Shown here piece by piece: positions 12,419-23,899 of a DNA stretch of 64,000 bases. Every line of letters begins with the position of its first letter. The first letter of the stretch is position 1. The DNA lies in contig CM019703.1 of assembly GCA_009760885.1 (NCBI GenBank), positions 14,799,459-14,863,458 on the forward strand. The letters are read 5' to 3'. Below the pieces are notes generated by a model that was not told the origin of the DNA, did not search any database, and worked only from the letters and a program-made list of their open reading frames with translations. A program made the position numbers and the translations under genes. This DNA comes from Achatina immaculata. Taxonomy: Eukaryota; Mollusca; Gastropoda; Stylommatophora; Achatinidae.

Positions 12419-13013
12419 TGTGCCATGACGGTCTTGATGTGCCATGATGATCTTGATGTGTTGTGGTGATCCTGATGTGCCATGATGATCTTGATGTGTT
12501 GTGGTGATCCTGATGTGCCATGATGATACTGATGTGCCCGATGATCTTGATGTGCTATGATGAGCTTGACGTGCCATGATGATACTGATGAGCCATGATG
12601 ATATTGATGTGCCATAATGATATTGATGTGCCATAATGATATTGATGTACCATGATGATTTTAATGTGCTGTGATGACCTTGATGTGCAATGATGATACT
12701 GATGTGCTATGATGATATTATTGTGCCATGATAATCTTGATGCACTGTGATGATCTTGCTGTGCTATGATAATCTTGATGCACCATTATGATGATCTTGA
12801 TGTGTCTTAATACTCTTGATGTGTCATGATAATCTTGATGTGCCATGATACTCTTGGTATACCATGATAATCTTGATATACCATCATGAGCATGATGTAC
12901 TGTGATAATTTTGATGTGCCATAATAATCTTGATGTACCATGATAATCCTGATGTACCATGATGATCCTGGTGTGCTGTGATGATTTTGATTTACCATGA
13001 TGATACTGATGTA
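12419..13013. repeat. 19-bp minisatellite, about 31 units
   Basis: GATGTGCCATGATGATCTT and variants in an MGAT4 intron. Because three units make 57 bp, the reverse strand yields pseudo-repetitive peptides (HQDHHGTS). These are not genes. Confidence 0.93.
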
Positions 13014-13079
13014 AAAATGTGAAGTACTGGATTTAGAACACATTACTGTAGCTTGGTTAAAGTACCAGAACAGATTTCA

Positions 13080-13170
13080 AGAAGCAGACTTTTTGTCAAG
13101 CTCCACCACAATTGGGACCACATTAAGTGCTATCCCTTCAGCCAGGCTGCAGGAGCTTACAAATCTTTTG
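13080..13170. repeat. Repeat R3, copy 3
   Basis: CTCCACCACAATTGGGACCA and TTCAGCCAGGCTGCAGGAG align with the R3 copies at 3.8 and 63.6 kb. Confidence 0.4.
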
Positions 13171-13409
13171 TTGGTAGCAACATGAAGAAGAGGATATAAA
13201 TACTAAAGAGCACATTAACTTAATGTTTCTGTTCAAAGAATTATTGTCTATATAGTTTATTTTCTGTTTAAGCTTTTTTTTTTTCTCAATCTGATTTTTC
13301 AAAAATGAAAAATTATGGTTATTTTGTACTGAGATGTGGCATTTCAGATGTAATTTTGACTCAATAATGTTTTAAATGTTTTCTGCATTATTGGAAGAAA
13401 CCCATATAC

Positions 13410-13603
13410 CTGGCTAAAGGCACAGGGGACTGAAATAAGAAGTCTATCAAATCTCCTTCTTTTGGATTAGCTCCCCAGAAGATGTCCTGGCCACTGTAGG
13501 CGGAGTATATGTCATACTTTGAATATGTCTGAAGTGTTGTGATAATGGTTTCAACTGGTGGATTAGATACAATACTTGACGGATTCACACCAAAAGCCTT
13601 GTC
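13410..13603 (-). CDS. MGAT4C-like: MGAT4-like exon: NPPVE / FWGANPKEGD
   Basis: Encodes DKAFGVNPSSIVSNPPVETI, then a segment ending IFWGANPKEGDLIDFLFQSP and VPLA. The motifs 'NPPA/V', 'A-Y-x-x-x-x-x-F-W-G' and 'P-x-x-G-D' match the post-catalytic region of MGAT4. The acceptor is CTAACACTAG|GAC; the donor is CCAG|GTATAT, ending in phase 2. Confidence 0.93.
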
Positions 13604-14490
13604 CTAGTGTTAGAAAGGGCAAGTATAATTTAACATTAATTAAACGTCATCTACGAAACAGCCTATCAAAACATATTGTGTAATGATAATATAAATATTA
13701 AAAATGACAATATAAATGTTTTTAAAAAATGATGATATAAATGTTAAAAATAATTCAGTTAATGAAAATAATGGAAGTAGTTTACTCCATATCATAGATT
13801 CAAAGTAAAAGGAAACTGAAGATGCTGAATATAATTATGGCATCCCCTATAAGAGATTTTTAAGACTTGAGCTATAAACATCTCTTCTGAAGTTGAATGC
13901 CTTAACAAAAGCACTACCCAGAACTACAATTTCTCCCTTCTCCCTCTCCAACTATACTTTTCAACTTCAGTATCATTCACTTGTTATGATCATGAAGCTT
14001 CTCATTCTCAAAGCATCTTATCATCCTTTATTTTATGATATCTTACTGCCTAACATTACCTTCAGTTTGTTCAAAGTTCCACCTAAAGAGGACCTCAGGC
14101 CTTCATGCTGGAACAAAGATGGCTTTATTGACCGAGCAATGTTTCTGATCTTCTGTAGGCACTTTGACTGCACATGCATAAAAATTGTACTGATTAATCA
14201 CAGTGTATGAAAATTTTGGAGGAATACAGTTTCTGGAATCTTGGAGAGAAGAGCTACGAGTATGTACAGATTAATCACAGATATGATGCCATAGGTGCAG
14301 GTGGCAGATGGAATGGGATAATAGCCAACAGATAATGTTGGTTATGGTCACCATTCTAAGATGGTAGGCAGATGATCTCAATGTAGGGACAATGGTTATG
14401 ATCATTGACTAGTACAGTTACTGCCCGGAAGGAAAGCAGTGGCAAAAGACCTTCTGTAAACATGCCAAGAAACCCTAATGGCAATATGGA
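13604..14490. other. No gene seen (MGAT4 intron)
   Basis: AT-rich intron sequence. A 105-codon plus-strand ORF at 13,893-14,210 has no recognised domain. Confidence 0.4.
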
Positions 14491-14492
14491 AG

Positions 14493-15207
14493 GTCAACAC
14501 AAAAAGGAATGGAAAAACTAATTATATCAGTCTGTAAGAATAGTGAAGAACAAAACCTTTATCTTAATGTGAAGAAAACTAAATTGATGACAACTAACAA
14601 AAAAAATAAGGCACCTGAAATATATATCAATGAGAAAAAATTGAAAGAGGTAGAGAGTTTTGAATATCTTGGATCATTACTAATTAATAATGGAGATATA
14701 ATGAGGGAAATTAAAAGGAGGACATCTATCGCTCTTCACAAGTAAAACAACTAAAGAAGCTGTGAAGAGGAACAGATAGAACTACCAAAAAAAATTTTTA
14801 ATGGCATGCATCTTTCCTGTCACAACATATGCCTGTGAGACCTGGACACTTAACAAAACAACTAAGAAACACATAAATGCCTTTGAATGTAAATGCTACA
14901 AAAGAGTTCTTAAAATATCATGGACACAAAAAAAGAACAAATATATCCATACTACAGGAACTTAATACTGAATAAGGTTGGCTAGTAAAGAGGATTAAAC
15001 AGAGAAAACTTAAACATTCTGGACATATTAAACATCATGAGAATTTAAAGACCATCTTGGAAGGATACATAGTAGGAAAGAATGGAAGACCAAGGTGAAG
15101 ATGGATGCAAGACATCACTGATAATCTGCAAGTGATGCATCTTGCTTACAACCTATAGGAGAGCTGTTAGGGAGGCAAAGTTCCACAAGGGACATGCAAA
15201 TGACTGA
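14493..15207 (+). mobile_element. LINE family B copy B1, 3' half (broken)
   Basis: Begins after the YADD motif: MEKLIISVCKNSEEQNLYLN, then KLMTTNKKNKAPEIYINEKK, FEYLGSLLINNGDIMREIKR. A frame shift follows near 14,743. Later bases encode TYACETWTLNKT and NAFECKCYKRVLKISWTQK remnants. Ends GGACATGCAAATGACTGACTGA, the family tail. Inserted in the intron between exons 15.4 and 13.6 kb. Confidence 0.88.
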
Positions 15208-15383
15208 CTGACCTAATCATGAATAAGTAATGCCACTAATCATTGGGTCATTTTATGGTCCTGTGCTGCTGAAACAACCTATATTCAATATGCATCAATT
15301 TTCTGTTCATGAACACTGCCCAAGTACTGAGGTTATCAGATTTTAATTTCTGGTTTATAAAGCATAAGTTTAAAAGCACTCAC

Positions 15384-15407
15384 CTGTGTATGGTTGTTAA
15401 ATAATCT
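15384..15407 (-). CDS. MGAT4C-like: Probable 24-bp micro-exon of the MGAT4-like gene
   Basis: TTGATTGAAG|AGATTATTT...ACACAG|GTGAGT encodes RLFNNHTQ in phase 0 at both ends and would join GEKW to DKAFG without a frame break. The donor is a full consensus. Vertebrate relatives have about 16 more residues here, including an LFQH motif, so another small exon between 15.41 and 16.02 kb may exist. A minus-strand stretch near 15,525-15,560 can be read as AQHGIS, but its phase does not fit. Confidence 0.55.
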
Positions 15408-15409
15408 CT

Positions 15410-16020
15410 TCAATCAATCAAAACAAAACAAAATGTAACAAAGACAGAAAGAGATGTGAGTAAGAAACTTTAGATTAATAATATTGTTCAATCACAAGAA
15501 TTTTAACTGATAACTTTAATCACACTTATTCCATGCTGTGCAACAGAGACGCCAACTCTAGGAGTGAAAAAATCTGCTGAATGAATTTCTACTGTTCACT
15601 AAATGACAAAAAATGTTTTTTTTAGTAAATTAAATTTACATGGTCATATGCTACAGTTGTTTTAAATGAATAAGTATTACAGACTTCACATTTCTTAAAA
15701 ACAAGGATGACTGCATTTTCAACTGACTGGAGTGGGTCAGTCTTTAAAAAAACACAAAAAACGGAATCTTTGCCATCACTGCATTGTTCTGCAAGTAACA
15801 TACAGTCTTCCTAAATTCTTTTTAAAAAATTCTTAAAATTTACTATTATAGCAATCTTTCACATATTTTTTTTTATAACTTGTACAAAAACTAACCGAAT
15901 ATAGATTTCTGCTAGGAAAGTAATTCTGTCTTATATCAGTAAATTTCTATGGGTTTTTTTTTTTCAAAAACAAGAATCTGAAATGTTTAAAATGGAAAAC
16001 AAAATCATTGACAATTTCTT
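15410..16020. other. MGAT4 intron, no confident feature
   Basis: Only weak candidates for a missing small exon; see the micro-exon entry. Confidence 0.4.
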
Positions 16021-16023
16021 TAC

Positions 16024-16154
16024 CCATTTCTCTCCATGTCCACACATTTTTACTTGCATAAAGTCATCATACAGCCAATCACAAGGCTTGCTGGAGTAAA
16101 ACATCAGCAGGAACTCCATCATCTTAGGAACATCTTCAGACCTGAACAACCTCC
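16024..16154 (-). CDS. MGAT4C-like: MGAT4-like exon: FLLMFYSSKPCDWL
   Basis: Encodes (G)RLFRSEDVPKMMEFLLMFYS then SKPCDWLYDDFMQVKMCGHGEKW. 'F-L-L-M-F-Y-x-x-x-P-C/I-D-W-L' is diagnostic; the PCDWL variant is the MGAT4C form. The acceptor is TTTGCTTTAG|GG and the donor is AAATGG|GTAAAG. The reading frame runs on into the intron as 'VKKLSMILF', which is not family-like, so the donor is preferred. Confidence 0.9.
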
Positions 16155-16257
16155 CTAAAGCAAATAAAATACAAATATATGTTTTAATGAAAAAACTGAC
16201 TAAAAACTGTTCTGTTCATAAAATATGTGTTTAATTTATTTTACTATATACTATATA

Positions 16258-16337
16258 GAGATTGGCGAACTACTTTGCGAGCCCTATGTGACGTCTAACG
16301 GCACGGGAAGGATATAAGATATAAGATAAGATATAGA
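16258..16337 (+). mobile_element. LINE family A, 3' terminus only
   Basis: About 75 bp: GGCGAACTACTTTGCGAGCC, CTATGTGACGTCTAACGGCA, then GGATATAAGATATAAGATAA. It is the extreme 3' end plus the tail, a heavily 5'-truncated insertion. Confidence 0.85.
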
Positions 16338-16837
16338 GATTGAATACATCTGTGACACAAAACAACCAACATCCTTTTAAGGGTGAATGCAGAAGATCTA
16401 GGTTTTTTTTAAAGTGTGAGCTTAGAACTCCATGGTGAACAGCTATGGGAGTCTTCAGCTTCCTGAGAAGATTTAGAATGCAGACTTAAAATATCTGGCA
16501 GTGCTGATAATAGTACTGGCAGTGGTGATAGTACTATTTCAGTACTATTATGCAGATAATGCACAAATAACTTTTCTCCAATTTCTTCACACAATTATCA
16601 TCAGTTTTCACAACTCCCAACAAAGATGCTGCACAAGGTGAAGATCAGCCAAACTATGTACAATTAAAAAGTATAAAAAATGTATGGAAAATCTGAAAGT
16701 GTTTTGTCATCTGCTACTAAAAGTAGATGTAGAATAAATGAGTATAATACCTAACACAGTATTCTGTTATGTAACAATGGGAGTTTTACTTTAAAAAAAT
16801 GGAACGAACATCATAAATTATTTAAGACTATACAAAA

Positions 16838-16978
16838 AGTGAGAAGATGGCTGCAAGACATTGTTGACGATCTGCAAATGGATGCAGCAGCGGCAGGCCA
16901 TCTTGCTCACAACCGAGAGGCCTACAGGAATGCTGTTTGGGAGGCAAAGTTCTGCAAGGGACATGAAAATGAATGAAT
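16838..16978 (+). mobile_element. LINE family B copy B2, last 140 bp
   Basis: GAAGATGGCTGCAAGACATT, CTGCAAATGGATGCAGCAGC, GAGGCAAAGTTCTGCAAGGG and a short AATGAATGAAT tail; same as the end of copy B7. Confidence 0.88.
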
Positions 16979-17170
16979 ATACAAAAATCAGCTTTTGGGT
17001 AAGAAAAAATAATTATAAGCATGACTGCTGAATTTTATGTTTTTTTTTCTTCATCTAAGTTTACTTTCAATGGACAGCATAAAGGTGCATACAAACAGCT
17101 CATATATCAAGAACTGATTAAGAGTAATACAGAAAATTAATAACAGCTTAATAATTTACATCTTTCAAAG

Positions 17171-17842
17171 ATCTTTTTTCTTCCTGGGCCTTTTGTTGCT
17201 TAGGAGATGCTTCCAGTTTCTCACATGGTGCCTTTAGTCGCTATAGTGATGTTTGGTTTGTTTCATAAAAAACAAGTGTAACATTTAGAGCGCATGCCCC
17301 ATGACCTTTTTTCAAAATGGCCAAAGAGCGCTTAGTTATGAGGAAGAAAATTGAAGTTTTCTGCGAGAAATTGTCAATTTTTGGTGATGTAGATAGGGGT
17401 ATGGACATGCCCTGTGACCAGACTACTGTTCTTGAATGTATCTCAAGTAGATCTAGACATATTAGATGACTGGAGAAGTAGTTAGAAGGTTATTTCAGAC
17501 ATTATTTTAGCAATAATGCAACAGAATCACAATACGACATCAACAGGTAGATCTACACATCTCAGACGGTACATAGTGAACCTCTAGACCTATCTGATGG
17601 TAAGCTGGACACAATCATTGTCTAAAAACATCACATTACTTCATTTTTCTTAAAAAACTCTGCATTTATGAAATATTCATACATATTTAGTTATTTTGAA
17701 ACATAATAAGTACACTTTTCACACGGAAAAACTGTTTCATTCACATTTTACTAATATGGCCCTATACATATCAAGACCCCAGCTTTTAATCTGGCACCCA
17801 ACTGAACATCCGCGTTTCTTCCTGAGGCACGGTAAGAGTTAA
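17171..17842. mobile_element. TTAA-associated TIR element (piggyBac-like), copy 1
   Basis: Shares GGTGATGTAGATAGGGGTAT, TCTAGACATATTA, AGTAGTTAGAAGGTTATTTC and a common right part with 31,062-32,537. The right end is GGCACGGTAAGAG followed by TTAA (17,839-17,842). The left end near 17,171 is degraded. No transposase ORF, so non-autonomous. Confidence 0.65.
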
Positions 17843-19177
17843 TGGCCAGGTAAATTCTAAATACTAAGCAATACTTAGGGCCACATGATAGAAAACATGT
17901 TTTTACAGGCATAGTGTACAAGACTAATGAAAACCACAAATGGCACTTTCATAAGTGCCTATCAAACAGCAGTCAAACAACATCAGTCTGTCTCACATAA
18001 AATTCTTGAATAGCCTTCTGAAGAACAGACTCAATATTAATTTTTCACTTTTAAAAAAAAAATGTATAATAGTTCCTTATTAGGATTCTTTTAAGAAGTA
18101 AAATAAATTAATGAGGGAAAAACAGGAAAAGTTACCCTTAATGATAGTCAAGAATTATAACCTCAAAAAAGAATTCTAGGAAATGAGAAGAGTGTGGAAT
18201 TTTGTGCACAAACATTATTATGCATTATATAAGCAAGATATGCTTGTTGGAATTATGACATTGTTATCAGGATTATCGGACAATGAATGGGTCAACACAG
18301 GCTCAAACACTGTTTTTGGAAAAATGTTTTTTTGTGGCACTACAGCCTGGTTAACCAGGTAGAGACCAACATATTTCTAGTTATGATGACATGTCAGAGA
18401 AGTCTGCATTTTACATCTTCTCAGAGAGATAAAGACTCCCTTAGATCATACCCATGGAGTTTTAAGATCACACTTTCAGAAAAACACTTCTTCTGCAATC
18501 AGTTTCAAAAGGGAATTGGTTGTGTTGTGTGAGTTTGCAACTAGACTGCGATATTTTTCCCTTTTAGCTTAACATATTCATATTTGGCATGGTGTATTTT
18601 TAGGACTAGTTTTGCCTTCTCATTTCAGTCCCTATTCAGTACCAGATTAATTTTAGTTACAAGGGTCATCATGTGGAGGCAGAATAAGGTCTTGACAGTT
18701 CTGGTTTGCTAATCCTGATGCAAATAGTCAGCTGTGGTTTGCTGACTGCTATCTCATTCTTCTCATCTCATCCTCTCTCTCAATGCCCACTCCCACCGTG
18801 ATAAATGCAACAATAACAGTGTTTATATTGATATACAGTAAATTTTATTTTTCTTAACATTTACAAAATTAACAGTTTAATACAGTTATTATCTTTTTTT
18901 AAACCTAGATACACAACATGCCTCAGTAATTAAAAGAAATAATTTTGACAACATAAAAAAAGGTCATATTAGAGAGCCCAGTTTTAAGAAATTGATGCCT
19001 TTCTTTTTTCTCTTGACTTCTTGGTAACAGAGAAAGTAATTTTTATACGGTAAAAAAAATTTGCTGGAGAGATTCTTCGGCTGTCACGCGTGGGGTGAAA
19101 TTTCTCCCGGCCAATGAAGAAAAATGTGATCAGAGTTGCCGTGTGGTGCCACTGTGAAAAAGGTGATGGAAAGGATT
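17843..19177. other. MGAT4 intron, no feature seen
   Basis: AT-rich; the short ORFs carry no known domain. Confidence 0.4.
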
Positions 19178-21880
19178 CTTATCTTATATCTTATATCCTT
19201 CCCGTGCCGTTAGACGTCACATAGGGCTCGCAAAGTAGTTCGCCAATTTTTCTTCGGCGAGTCTTTCAACCTCATCAAAGGATTTTATGCCTGTTAACTT
19301 GGCCTCTCTTAATAATGTTCTCTTCAGAGTTTCACGCGGTCTGCCCCTTTTTCTTCGGCCTGTTGTGTTCCACTTGATAGCTTGTTTTGGGATTCTCTGC
19401 TCATTTCTTCTCATCAAGTGGCCAACATATGTCCATCTCCTTTTCCTGATCACCCGTGAGACTGGTTGTTGTTCAGTCATCTGTCTTATCTCTGCATTGT
19501 TCTTGAATTCATTCCACTTGATGCCGAGTATTTTCCTTAGGCATTTGTTTTCAAAAGAGTCTAATTTCTTTTCTATTTCTTTAGTTGTTTTCCAGCTTTC
19601 GCATGCATAAATGAGGGTGGATATTACATTTGAATTGAATAGTCTTAACTTGGTTTTTGTGCTTATAACTTTTGAATTCCATATGTTCTCAAGATTCTTG
19701 AAGATTGATGCTGCTTTTGCAATTCTGATCCTAACTTCCTTTCTAGTGTCACCATCTTGGTCTATGTAGCTGCCAAGGTATGCAAATTGATTGACTTCTT
19801 CAATATCTGTCCCTTCTATGTGTATTTTTACATTTTGATTGATGGGAATTTTCATTATTTTTGTTTTGTCCTTGTTAATTTCAAGTCCTATTTTGCTAGC
19901 CAGTGAAGATAGGCTATCTGTTTTTTCTTGCATGGAATTCACATTATTACTGATAAGAGTTATGTCATCAGCAAAATCAAGATCTTCTAGTTGGGTCCCA
20001 TGTACCCAGTCAATACCTGTGTTACCTGTGCAGCATTTTTTCATTATGAAGTCTATTGTAATCCCAAAAAGTAAAGGAGACAGTATACATCCTTGTTTCA
20101 CGCCTGTTTCAATCTGGAACCATTCACTCATCCCTTCTTCTGTCTTGACTGCACAACCATATCCATTGTATAAGTCCTTAATGATGTTGACAATTTTAGA
20201 TGGTATTCCATATAGACATAAAATTCTCCATAATGAATCTCTGTGTATGCTATCAAATGCCTTCTTAAAATCTATGAAATTCAGTATTAATGGTTTCTGC
20301 TTTTCAATATGTTCTTCAAGTATTATTCTGAGAGTAAAGATCTGGTCGAGACAGCTTCTCCCTTTTCGAAATCCTGCTTGTTCTTCTCTCATTGCAGTAT
20401 CCACTATATCTTTGAGTCTATTCAAAATGACCTTGCAAAATACTTTTGACACAACTGATATTAAGGTTACTCCTCTCCAGTTGTTACAGTCACTAAGGTT
20501 GCCCTTTTTTGGTATTTTCACAATGATTCCCTTCTTCCAATTAGAAGGGACCTTTTCTTCTTTCCAAATCTTGTTAAACATTCTCTGTAGTTGTCTCATG
20601 TTGTCACTATTGATAGCTTTTAGCATCTCGGCTGTTATTTCATCTTCACCTGCAGCTTTGTTGTTAGCCATTAAATTCACTGCTGTTTCAATTTCGTGCA
20701 ATTCAATTTCATCTAGATTGACATTTAGTTGTGGGGCTGGTAAGTCAGTTTCAAGGTTTAACAATTCTTTTGGGTGTGGTCGATTGAGTATTTCTTGGAA
20801 GTGTTCAGCCCATCTTTGCTTTTGGTCTTTATTTGATGTTAATAGTGTTCCAGTTTTGCTAAGGATTGGTCTTTCTTTAGATGTAATAGTACCTGTTAGC
20901 CTCTTTTGTATGTTATATAAAGTTTTGCTGTCTCCTGTTTTTGCTGCTTTTTCTGCCTCTTTCGCCATATTGTCTATGTATTCTCTTTTATCCCTTCTAG
21001 CTGAACTTTTTACTTTCTTGTCTATGTCTTTGTATTTTGCTTTTGTCGAATCTCTTTCATGATCTGCTTTTGCATTCAACATGTTTAATTTGACTGCTCG
21101 TCTTTCATGTATATACTTCCATGTTTTATCTGATATCCATGCTTTTCTATTTGGTTTTTCCAGTCCAGCGCTTACTTTTGCTGCTGTGATTATGGCTGTG
21201 CTGTAAGAATTCCATAACTCATCCATACCTATCTCCTCAACTTCACTGGGTGTTTTGGAATGATTGGCAAGTTCCTGATTGAAATTAATGTTAGTATTTT
21301 CTTCTTGTAGGCTGTGGATGTTTATCTTTCTGTGTACTGATTTCTTGTGTTGACTTTTCAATTTTAGTTTTATTTTCCCTATGCACAGGTTGTGATCACT
21401 GTTGACATCTGCACCCCTATAAGCCCTTACATCCATGAGAGATGTTCTGTATTGCTTTCTAATACAAAAATGGTCTATCTGGTTTCTAGTTCTATCATCT
21501 GGAGATATCCATGTTGTTTTATGTATCTCTTTGTGTGGGAATATTGTGCCTCCAATGACCATGCCCTCTGTTAAACATATTTCAATTAATCTTTCTCCAT
21601 TCTGATTAACCATGTCAATTCCTTCTTTCCCCATCACTTTTTCAACATCGGTATTATCCTTCCCTACCTTAGCATTGAAGTCCCCCATAGCAATTAGGAT
21701 GTCGTGTTTAGGGACTTTGTTGATGATTTGTTGTAGTTGGTGATAAAAGTCGTCTTTCACATCATCATCTGCATCATTCGTGGGTGCATAACACTGTATT
21801 ATTGTCATTCTTCCGTGTCGTAGGTTGTATCGTGCTCTTATTATACGACTGTTCACTGGTTCCCATTCTACAAGGAAAGG
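19178..21880 (-). mobile_element. LINE family A, nearly full length, open ORF
   Basis: An uninterrupted frame of about 879 codons (21,856-19,217) carries a partial AP-endonuclease (GDFNAKVG about residue 58, TRNQIDHFCI, SDHNLCIGKI to about 165), a linker, then RT from about 395: KGRSCLDQIF, LILNFIDFKKAFDS, GVKQGCILSPLLFG, LEDLDFADDITLIS (active-site FADD). The usual C-terminal domain follows (FAYLGSYIDQDGDTRKEVRI, GHLMRRNEQRIPKQAI). The frame is open into the upstream flank and the first third of the endonuclease is missing, so the copy is 5' truncated at about 21,880. The 3' end is GGATATAAGATATAAGAT, a short repeat tail as in the RTE clade. Compared with copies at 4.1 and 38.2 kb it lacks five bases near 19,247, which changes the last residues to EKLANYFASPM. 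Same strand as the MGAT4 gene. Confidence 0.93.
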
Positions 21881-21884
21881 ATTA

Positions 21885-22625
21885 AGTGAAGTTTAATCAG
21901 TATGGCCAGTAGACTCACAGTGAGGGCTACTCATACCATGGCACCTCTGCTCTAGAGGCCTGCCACGTCCTATATACACCTATACTGGGGCAATATGCCT
22001 AAACTGGCTTAACTCTGGGGTGAAGCTTGATGGCTACGCATATCACAGTGCCTTCACTCTAAAGGCCATCATGTCCTACATACACCCATGCTAGGATAAT
22101 ATACCTAAACCGGCTTAACCCAGGGGCGAAACTCACTAGTGGCAAGGATTCATCCTCCTTGACAAAAGCTCCGTCCTGGTCACAACTAGGAAGGGTAGCG
22201 GCCACGACCACAAAATGCTGAAGTTGGAGATGCTGGACCAGTGCAGTCTAGATAGGCAACCACTCTTCACCTGACAGGGATATATTATATCCAAATCACG
22301 TTGAGGTTTTTTGGTGAGAAAGTCCAACTCTGGACTGGATGGGCAACCATCTCTCACTCGGCAGGGATATACTGATATCCAAAGCACATCGAGGTTTTCC
22401 GGTGAGAAAATCCAAATCTAGACTAAACTGGTGCAATGAAAACCACAGTGTCATGCAATGCTGCTTCTGTGACCCACCAAGAATATAGGCCCAAACCCCG
22501 CGATGCTCTTAGCTTCTATCCTAAATGAGACTATCACAAGAACCACAGGAGTAAATTCATTAAGATCACAGGGTGATCTTGGCGGTAGAAGCAAATGAAG
22601 AAGAAGAAGAAGGAGATATGGCCAA
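21885..22625. repeat. Unclassified repeat block with internal duplications and AAG tail
   Basis: Two diverged direct copies of about 125 bp (GCTCTAGAGGCCTGCCACGT / CACTCTAAAGGCCATCATGT; CTATACTGGGGCAATATGCC / CATGCTAGGATAATATACC), then two of about 105 bp (GACAGGGATATATTATATCC / GGCAGGGATATACTGATATC). The block ends with GAAGAAGAAGAAGG, like the AAG tail of retroposon E1. Coding not supported. Confidence 0.6.
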
Positions 22626-22664
22626 AAAAACATAAAACAGGTTGGAAGAAAAATGAGATCTCAC

Positions 22665-22776
22665 CTATAAATCCTAGAGTTGAAAACTCTAATGCAAACC
22701 ACTCCCAGTAATTCTTCCTAACTGCTTCCTTTATTGATGAAATAAACCCAGGACGTGCTTGAATATCATCTTCAAG
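22665..22776 (-). CDS. MGAT4C-like: MGAT4-like exon: LEDD metal-binding motif
   Basis: Encodes LEDDIQARPGFISSIKEAV then RKNYWEWFALEFSTLGFI(G). LEDD is the family acidic motif expected to bind the divalent metal and UDP-GlcNAc; 'W-x-x-L-E-F-S-x-L-G-F-I-G' follows as in all MGAT4 proteins. Borders are TTCGTAACAG|CTT and ATAG|GTGAGA, phase 1. Confidence 0.93.
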
Positions 22777-23259
22777 CTGTTACGAAAAGATGATAGAGCC
22801 ATGAGTCACTTATTTTATATAAATAATTTGCTTTGTCACACTGTTCACATGAGTGTCCATCCATAAATGCATGAAAAGAAAATAGCTAGTTAAATACTAC
22901 TCACAAATTTTTACAAAACTGAGTCATTTCCATTCTCTTATGATATCTTTTCTTAAAATGACTGTTGAAAAAAAAAGGTCCAGTCAAGGCAACAATTAAT
23001 GGTTATTATTTATTTATTTTTTATGATTGGTTAAATATGCACGTGGCGGGTGCATATGGTAACTATCTTGAAATAGCTTTGAGGCAGTCAAATTACACTA
23101 AAGTATTACTGAGGAAGAAACCAGGGCACCCATGGTTTTGTTTGAAGTGCAGTGATGAAGATTCTAGTTAACTATATGTTAGCCATACCAACGAAAAAAA
23201 AAGGAATGACTGAATATAGAAGCAAGTACACTGAACAACATTTGACTAGAGTATTAGTG

Positions 23260-23640
23260 AAAATCGATCCCGAAAGCCTATGCGTAAAAATAAAAGGCTG
23301 GTATTTAAATGCAGAAATGCATATGAAGCCATTGATTTCAGTTAGTGTTAAAAGATGTTGGTGATGGTTTGGACATGTGCTCTGGACGACTGGTGACTCA
23401 TTACCAAAAACAGCACTGAGATGGACATCACAGGGGCACAGGAGTAAGAGTAGACCAAAGAAGACATGGAGAAGAACAACAGAGAGGATGCTGATTAATA
23501 GAGGGCCCACCATGGCAAGAGTGGGGGTGGGGGGGAAAAGGCGAAGGCCAGGCATTTGTGGAAAATCCTTGCAGAAGCACTATGTGCCTTGGGCATTTAA
23601 AAGCTCAGAGAGGGAGAGAGAGAGAGTTAATAATAAGATA
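23260..23640 (+). mobile_element. LINE family C copy C1, 3' end
   Basis: Encodes NAEMHMKPLISVSVKRCW then, past a stop, WFGHVLWTTGDSLPKTALRW and KKTWRRTTERMLINRG. Ends CTCAGAGAGGGAGAGAGAGAG. Matches the 3' end of the element at 57.2-57.97 kb. Confidence 0.85.
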
Positions 23641-23822
23641 CATCCACAGTGAAACTCATTTTCTAATCTGTCATGCTTTATTTTATAGCTTATTCAGTAA
23701 CAGTGCTAGTAAGATGTTGACGATTGCCATGTTAATGATACCAAAGAAGATAATTATGACAACTTGACTGTGGCTAGGATGAGTGTATAAATCTGTTTTA
23801 AAACTACAAAAATATATCTTAC

Positions 23823-23898
23823 TTGCATGTAATATTTACCCCTGTTCCATCCATGTAACATCAAGAAAGCATAGTCCAGATTTTGCTTGGATCTCCAC
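23823..23898 (-). CDS. MGAT4C-like: MGAT4-like exon: WRSKQNLDYAFL
   Basis: Encodes (K)WRSKQNLDYAFLMLHGWNRG then KYYMQ. The 'R-S/T-K-Q-N-x-D-Y-A/C-F-L' block is among the most conserved in GT54 and sits directly before the acidic metal-binding motif in the next exon. Splice borders are CCTTGTCAG|G and ATGCAA|GTAAGA; 76 bp, ending in phase 0. It is too short for ordinary ORF detection. Confidence 0.92.
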
Positions 23899-23899
23899 C

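Noticed and set aside
12359..13043. His/Ile-rich repeat ORFs (HQDHHGTS)
   Set aside because: Artefact of the 19-bp minisatellite; three units make 57 bp, so frames stay open.
15515..15570. AQHGIS-containing stretch as the missing LFQH exon
   Set aside because: Reading phase does not fit the neighbouring exons and the donor is weak.
19839..21062. 407-codon plus-strand ORF
   Set aside because: Antisense shadow of the LINE A RT frame; no domain of its own.
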